Assembly (NCBI RefSeq): GCF_000711875.1
Contig: NZ_JONM01000001.1
Coordinates: 99,934 to 163,933, forward strand
Direction of reading: 5' to 3'
Source of the DNA: Andreprevotia chitinilytica DSM 18519
GTDB taxonomy: Bacteria > Pseudomonadota > Gammaproteobacteria > Burkholderiales > Chitinibacteraceae
DNA length: 64,000 bases
Position numbers and translations under genes: made by a program. Below, piece by piece: positions 59,673-64,000 of the stretch. The notes beneath the pieces are model-generated. The model had not been told where the DNA came from, did not search any database, and saw nothing but the letters and a program-made list of their open reading frames with translations. The first letter of the stretch is position 1; each line of letters opens with the position of its first letter.

Positions 59673-61357
59673 GGAATCCAATGATCCGCCCCGCTCGCAG
59701 GCTGTCCATGCCGATCACTGCGCTATGCGTGCTATCACTCCTGATCGGGCCAACGCTTGGCCTGGCTGCCGAGCGCACCGTGCCGTATCGCGTGCAACGC
59801 GGCGACAACCTTTACACACTGGCGGCCCGCTATCTGGGTGGCGTGGCCGATTGGCCCGTGCTCGCCAAGCTGAACAAGGTGGCCGATCCGACCCGCTTGC
59901 CACCGGATTCGATCATCCAGCTGCCGGTTTCCAAATTGCGCGGCGTGGCGCAGACCGCCAAGGTGGTTTACGTGCGCGGCACGGTAACGGTGCTCGATAA
60001 CAAGCGGCAGCTGCGGGTGCTGGCAGTCGATGGCGTCGTTGCCGAAGGGGATACCTTACGTGTCGGTCCGGCCAGTTTCGCCAGCCTCAAGCTGCATGAC
60101 GGTTCAGAAGTACAAGTGCCGGCCAATACCGAGTTCCGCGTGCAGCGCATGCGTGAAGTCAATGAAGCGAATCTTGGCCAGTCGGTGTTCAAGCTCAACG
60201 ATGGCCGGCTCGATTTCAGCGTAACGCCGCAGCGCGACGGTTCGCGTTTCGAGGTGCAAACGCCGCTAGCTGTGACCGGCGTGCGCGGCACGCATTTTGG
60301 CGTGGCGATGTCCAGCCAGCGGCGCGTGGCGCTGACGGATGTGGTGGAAGGGCATGTCGCCTTGGCATCGCAAGGCAATCACGAGGCCATGCTGGCAGCA
60401 GGCGAGGGCGCGGTTGTGTTGCGTGCCGGCGCTGCGCCGAGCGTGCATCCGCTACTGCCCGCGCCAGACTTGGCGACGATCCCGAATCCGGTTGAGCGCT
60501 TGCCACTGCTGCTGTCCATCAGCCCGGTGCCGGGTGCGGTGGCTTATCGTGTGCAGATCGCGACCGATCGCGAGTTCGATCAGGTCTTGTTCAACGATGA
60601 TGCCGCCGCGTTGCCGCCGACGATCACGCAACTGCAAGACGGTGACTATTTCCTGCGTGTGCGGGCGCTGGACGAGAACGGCTTGTTCGGCATGGAAAGC
60701 GTGCAGCCCTTGCGCGTTAAAACACTACCGGCCCCGCCGCTGGCCCAATCCCCCGAGCAGGATCAAGCCGTGCGTCTCGGGCGCGTGCGCCTGCTGTGCA
60801 CCGATTTGCCGGATGCCCGCGGCTATCAATTACAAGTCGCACGCAACGGTGATTTCTCGTCGTTGCTGACGAGCTCGACATCGCATACCGCCACCTGCGA
60901 GTTCGGCGTGGATGCCGCCGAAGAGGGCGAATACTTCTGGCGGGTGGCTACGCTGATGCCCAACGCACTCGGCGAGATGGAGCGAGGGCCGTTCAGCGAT
61001 ATCAGCCGATTCCGGGCGGTGCCGGCACCGAGCACGCCGGAACCGGTGTTCGATTCCAACAACGGCTTGCAAGCGCATTGGCTGGCCGAGCCGAACACGC
61101 GTTTTCTGGTGCAAGTGGCGAGCGAGCAAACGTTTGCGGACATCAAATACACCGTCGAAATCGCCGAACCTCGCGTGAGCCTGGATTTGCCGGCCACGTG
61201 CGGGGCCTATTACCTGCGCCTGCAAAGCATCAATTCGTACGGCTTGCGTTCGGCATTCTCGCCAGCCAGACGCATTCACGGTAACGCCGCTGTCTGCACG
61301 AGCGACGGGCCGGTGCGCTTGGGGAACGGGCAGTCGGTGACTTCGTCGACCCGCTGA
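59669..61357 (+). CDS. LysM and FecR-domain periplasmic protein
   Basis: 562 residues with a signal peptide (LSMPITALCVLSLLIGPTLGLAA). A LysM-like domain (YRVQRGDNLYTLAARYLGGVADW) is followed by a FecR domain (GRLDFSVTPQRDGSRFEVQTPLAVTGVRGTHFGVAM) and then at least two FnIII-like repeats, as judged from FLRVRALDENGLFGMES, EGEYFWRVATL and YYLRLQSINSYGLRSAFS. LysM points to peptidoglycan binding. It lies between the response regulator and the CHASE2 kinase genes with overlapping codons on both sides, so it is likely to be a ligand-sensing partner or output of that system. Confidence 0.9.
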   Translation: MRNPMIRPARRLSMPITALCVLSLLIGPTLGLAAERTVPYRVQRGDNLYTLAARYLGGVADWPVLAKLNKVADPTRLPPDSIIQLPVSKLRGVAQTAKVVYVRGTVTVLDNKRQLRVLAVDGVVAEGDTLRVGPASFASLKLHDGSEVQVPANTEFRVQRMREVNEANLGQSVFKLNDGRLDFSVTPQRDGSRFEVQTPLAVTGVRGTHFGVAMSSQRRVALTDVVEGHVALASQGNHEAMLAAGEGAVVLRAGAAPSVHPLLPAPDLATIPNPVERLPLLLSISPVPGAVAYRVQIATDREFDQVLFNDDAAALPPTITQLQDGDYFLRVRALDENGLFGMESVQPLRVKTLPAPPLAQSPEQDQAVRLGRVRLLCTDLPDARGYQLQVARNGDFSSLLTSSTSHTATCEFGVDAAEEGEYFWRVATLMPNALGEMERGPFSDISRFRAVPAPSTPEPVFDSNNGLQAHWLAEPNTRFLVQVASEQTFADIKYTVEIAEPRVSLDLPATCGAYYLRLQSINSYGLRSAFSPARRIHGNAAVCTSDGPVRLGNGQSVTSSTR

Positions 61358-63702
61358 TGCGCTTGCTTGCTCAACGCATGCGCATCGCGCTGCCGCGCTG
61401 GCCGTGGTTCTGGATTTTGGTCATCGGCTGCGTCTTCGTCCTTGGCGATCTCAATGGCTTGGGGCGGCTGGACAACGCCATGGTCGACCACCTGGCGGCG
61501 TTGAATACCCGGCCGGCGCCCAGCGATATCGTGATCGTCGCCATTGACGATGTCAGCCTGGATCGCATCGGGCGCTGGCCGTGGCGACGCAGCGTTCACG
61601 CCGCCTTGCTCGATCGCATGCGTGCCGAAAAACCGCGTGCGGTCGGCATCGATCTGATTCTGAGCGAAGCCGATCTATTGCAGCCAGCGGACGATCGCCA
61701 ACTGGGCGAGGCGCTGTTGGCGCTCGGTCGTGTGGTGTTGCCGGTGCGCATGGAGCGCCAAGGCCACGCGGACCCCGCACCGGTTTTTGCCACCGGGGCG
61801 ATCGCCCAAGGCGCGCAGGGTTTTGGCCATATCCATATCGAACTGGATCGCGACGGCATCGCTCGCAGCGTGTTCCTGCGTGAAGGGCTGGCACCGAACT
61901 GGTGGAGCCATATGTCGCTGGCGCTGCTGGATGTGGCGGGCATGTCGATTCCGCCTGCGCAATGGATGGGTAAACGCCGCCCGGACGAGGCCGCCTGTTG
62001 CGGGTCGGACCTGTCGGCGTTCTGGTCGCGTGATTATCAGATCCAGATTCCCTACGCCGGGCCACCGGGGCATTTTCAACGCGTGTCGTATGCCGACGTG
62101 CTGGCTGGCCGCCTGCCGGCCGGTTTCCTGCGCGATAAATTCGTATTGATTGGCGTCACCGCGCCCGGCCTGGGCGATGCCTATCCCACGCCGATTGCCA
62201 GCCAGAATGCCTTGATGCCCGGCGTGGAGATCATCGCCAATGTGCTGGATTCACTGCAGCGCGGCGTGCATCTGCGTAAGGCCGAGGCATGGGAAAACGC
62301 GCTGTTCTGCGCCTTGCCGGTACTGATCGCTCTGCTGGCCTTGTACAGCATCCGCTCCCGCTGGGCCTTGCTCACCATGGCCTTGTTGATGGCGGCCACT
62401 TATCTGGCGGCCGGGTGGGCGCAACGATTGTTTGGCGTGCAGTTCGCGCCGCTGGCCGCCTTTGTCGGCATTGGCGCGGTCTACCCGCTGTGGGTCTGGC
62501 GGCGGCTGGAGTTTGCGCTCAGTTATCTGGCGGCCGAGCTGGTACGCATCCGGCGCGAGGACAAACTACTCGCCACTGCACCCTTGAGCCGGGTGCCGGG
62601 CGACGAACTGGATCGGCGCATCGATGCGATGAGCGATGCCATCGAACAACTGCGCGACTTGCAGCGCTTTGTGCGCGATAGCATGAATAGCCTCGACTAC
62701 GCCGTGCTGGTGACGGACATCAGTGGCGCGGTGTTGCTCACCAACCCGGCCGCACAGCGCTATTTCGAGACCACGAGCCCCGGCGTCGAACAGCATGTGC
62801 AGCCGGTTCTGGATAGCTTGTCCCCCGTCAGCGATGCGGATGCATTGCCCGATCTCACCAAGCCATTCCGGCAAGTCCGCGAATATCGGGTGACGGATGC
62901 CTCACATAAAGACCTGCTGCTCAAGATCATTCCCCGGCGGAATCACGTAGGCGAGCAGATCGGCTGGATTTTCAGCTTCGTGGATATTTCCCGCTTGCTG
63001 CGTGCGCAACGCCAGCGAGAAGAAGCGCTGCACTTCCTCTCGCACGATATGCGCTCGCCGCAATCGTCGATTCTGGCGCTGATCGAACTGCATCGGCGCG
63101 ATCACGCCGATGCGTCGCATCCTTTGCTGGATCGGATCGCCGCCCACGCCAGCCGTACCCTGGCGCTGGCGGATGACTTCGTGCATCTGGTGCGGGCACA
63201 ATCGAGCGACTACACGTTAGATACGCTCGATCTGATCGATGTGGTATTCGATGCCGCCGATCAATTCTGGGATCGGGCCAGCGCCAGCGGCGCCCGTATC
63301 GAAACCGAAGTGCCGGACAGCCCCGCCTGGTGCTGGGCGGATCGCTCCATCCTCACCCGCGCCGTCGCCAACCTGATCGACAACGCACTCAAATACGGCC
63401 CACCCAAGGGCGTGGTGCGTTGCGTGCTGACGCGGCAAGGCGATGATTGGGCGCTGTGCGTGCACGACGAAGGCCCCGGCATCGATGCGGCCAAACAGGG
63501 GGCAATGCTGGCGCATTTCAAACGCGTCAGCCGTGCCGATGGCCTGCCCAGCGATGGGGTAGGGCTGGGCTTGGCCTTCGTCGAAGTCGCCGTTCGCCGG
63601 CATCAAGGCTATATGGACATCCACGCCTTTCCCGCTGCCAGCTCGGCGTTTTGTTTGATCTTGCCGGGTTTGTTCGAAAGCCCCGCTTCGCCCAACCCGT
63701 AG
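61357..63702 (+). CDS. CHASE2-domain sensor histidine kinase
   Basis: 781 residues. An N-terminal membrane helix (WFWILVIGCVFVLGDL), then a large periplasmic CHASE2 domain (IVIVAIDDVSLDRIGRWPWRRSVHAALLDRM, VIANVLDSLQRG), three further helices, a PAS-like domain (DYAVLVTDISGAVLLTNPAAQRYF), HisKA with His563 in HFLSHDMRSPQSS, and an HATPase with NLIDNALKYGP, HDEGPGID and GVGLGLAFV. The stop TAG (63700-63702) is part of a family B repeat. Its partners are the regulator and the FecR protein upstream. Confidence 0.95.
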   Translation: MRLLAQRMRIALPRWPWFWILVIGCVFVLGDLNGLGRLDNAMVDHLAALNTRPAPSDIVIVAIDDVSLDRIGRWPWRRSVHAALLDRMRAEKPRAVGIDLILSEADLLQPADDRQLGEALLALGRVVLPVRMERQGHADPAPVFATGAIAQGAQGFGHIHIELDRDGIARSVFLREGLAPNWWSHMSLALLDVAGMSIPPAQWMGKRRPDEAACCGSDLSAFWSRDYQIQIPYAGPPGHFQRVSYADVLAGRLPAGFLRDKFVLIGVTAPGLGDAYPTPIASQNALMPGVEIIANVLDSLQRGVHLRKAEAWENALFCALPVLIALLALYSIRSRWALLTMALLMAATYLAAGWAQRLFGVQFAPLAAFVGIGAVYPLWVWRRLEFALSYLAAELVRIRREDKLLATAPLSRVPGDELDRRIDAMSDAIEQLRDLQRFVRDSMNSLDYAVLVTDISGAVLLTNPAAQRYFETTSPGVEQHVQPVLDSLSPVSDADALPDLTKPFRQVREYRVTDASHKDLLLKIIPRRNHVGEQIGWIFSFVDISRLLRAQRQREEALHFLSHDMRSPQSSILALIELHRRDHADASHPLLDRIAAHASRTLALADDFVHLVRAQSSDYTLDTLDLIDVVFDAADQFWDRASASGARIETEVPDSPAWCWADRSILTRAVANLIDNALKYGPPKGVVRCVLTRQGDDWALCVHDEGPGIDAAKQGAMLAHFKRVSRADGLPSDGVGLGLAFVEVAVRRHQGYMDIHAFPAASSAFCLILPGLFESPASPNP

Positions 63703-63801
63703 CCCCGACGGCTTTGCCGGCCGGGGCCGCCGCCGTGTGAGCAGACCCGGTCGTGGTTTTGCGACAGGCAAACCCCGGCCGGCAAAGCCGTCCGGGCTAC
63801 G
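63699..63801. repeat. REP-like palindrome, family B (copy 3)
   Basis: GTAGCCCCGACGGCTTTGCCGG at the left and its inverted partner at 63771-63801 (ending CGTCCGGGCTACG). The stop codon of the CHASE2 kinase lies inside the left arm. Confidence 0.85.
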
Positions 63802-64000
63802 GTTGGCTGATCCCTGGATCACCCCTCCCGGATTAACAATCAAAAACTGCTGTTTGATTGCGGTCAGCTTCGCAGGGCGGGTCGTTTGACTCGCGCGGGG
63901 CGATGCGTGGTGGGCTTGCGAATTTGCAGGTTACGGGCTGCCCGCACTCATTCTGTCAACAAATGTCAATTCGGTCGTTTTCTAAGGCATCCCCGATTAC
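63802..64000. other. Terminal intergenic stretch
   Basis: 199 nt to the right edge with no gene. It has an AAAACTGCTGTTTGATT segment near 63842 and two TGTCAA words (63955-63970), which might belong to a promoter of the next gene. Nothing firm. Confidence 0.3.

Overview
The window is about 62% GC, densely coded DNA that reads as a chromosome segment of a chitinolytic betaproteobacterium, most likely Neisseriales near Chitinibacteraceae. This placement is an inference from gene content: a cbb3 oxidase operon with an FNR box, RatA/RnfH, DnaE2, a GH9 enzyme of the cytoplasmic chito-oligosaccharide type, a secreted protein with ChiA-N-like modules, SoxR, and a RAYT/REP repeat system. No 16S gene is present to confirm it.

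Layout. 1-295: tail of the mutagenic polymerase DnaE2. 363-8583 (minus): complete cbb3 locus, ccoI-ccoS, an FNR-type promoter, ccoN-O-Q-P, a terminator, then ccoG-ccoH. The 56-residue ccoQ is included. 8674-11838: DUF4124 protein, RnfH/RatA, DnaB and a cupin. 11915-13075 (minus): a solitary ParA followed by a 2OG-Fe(II) oxygenase reading frame broken by an in-frame TAG.

13373-27093 (minus) is a type VI secretion accessory island: vgrG with C-terminal tandem repeats, a LysM/transglycosylase-like/M23 protein (probable peptidoglycan-attacking effector), three AT-rich lipoprotein genes (candidate periplasmic immunity or cargo proteins), PAAR, an unknown membrane protein and tssM. Other T6SS core genes are not in the window.

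27344-46740 is mostly housekeeping: ung, GH9, hldD, an oxidoreductase, cysM-semiSWEET-trpH operon, yciO-like, M50 protease, trpS, scpA-scpB and recJ. It is interrupted by accessory pieces: an orphan antitoxin with a toxin remnant, a REP-flanked RAYT transposase, a decayed opine-dehydrogenase-like gene next to a MITE-like element, an FAD oxidoreductase and a membrane glycosyltransferase.

46780-53254 holds a secreted ChiA-N-like protein, a GGCT-fold protein, a membrane glycosyltransferase, DUF2789, a long inverted repeat beside tRNA-Arg(ACG), RidA and an exported caspase-fold protein. 53254-58776 is a regulatory stretch: SoxR with a near-ideal SoxR promoter facing a SnoaL-like gene, an ECF42-type sigma factor with DGPF, VOC and SRPBCC genes, HxlR-SCP2 and DUF3224. 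58947-63702 is an overlapping three-gene signalling operon: OmpR-type regulator, LysM-FecR protein, CHASE2 histidine kinase.

At least three families of REP-like palindromes are scattered between genes. The commonest occurs five times as head-to-head pairs, one of which brackets the RAYT gene that probably mobilises it.
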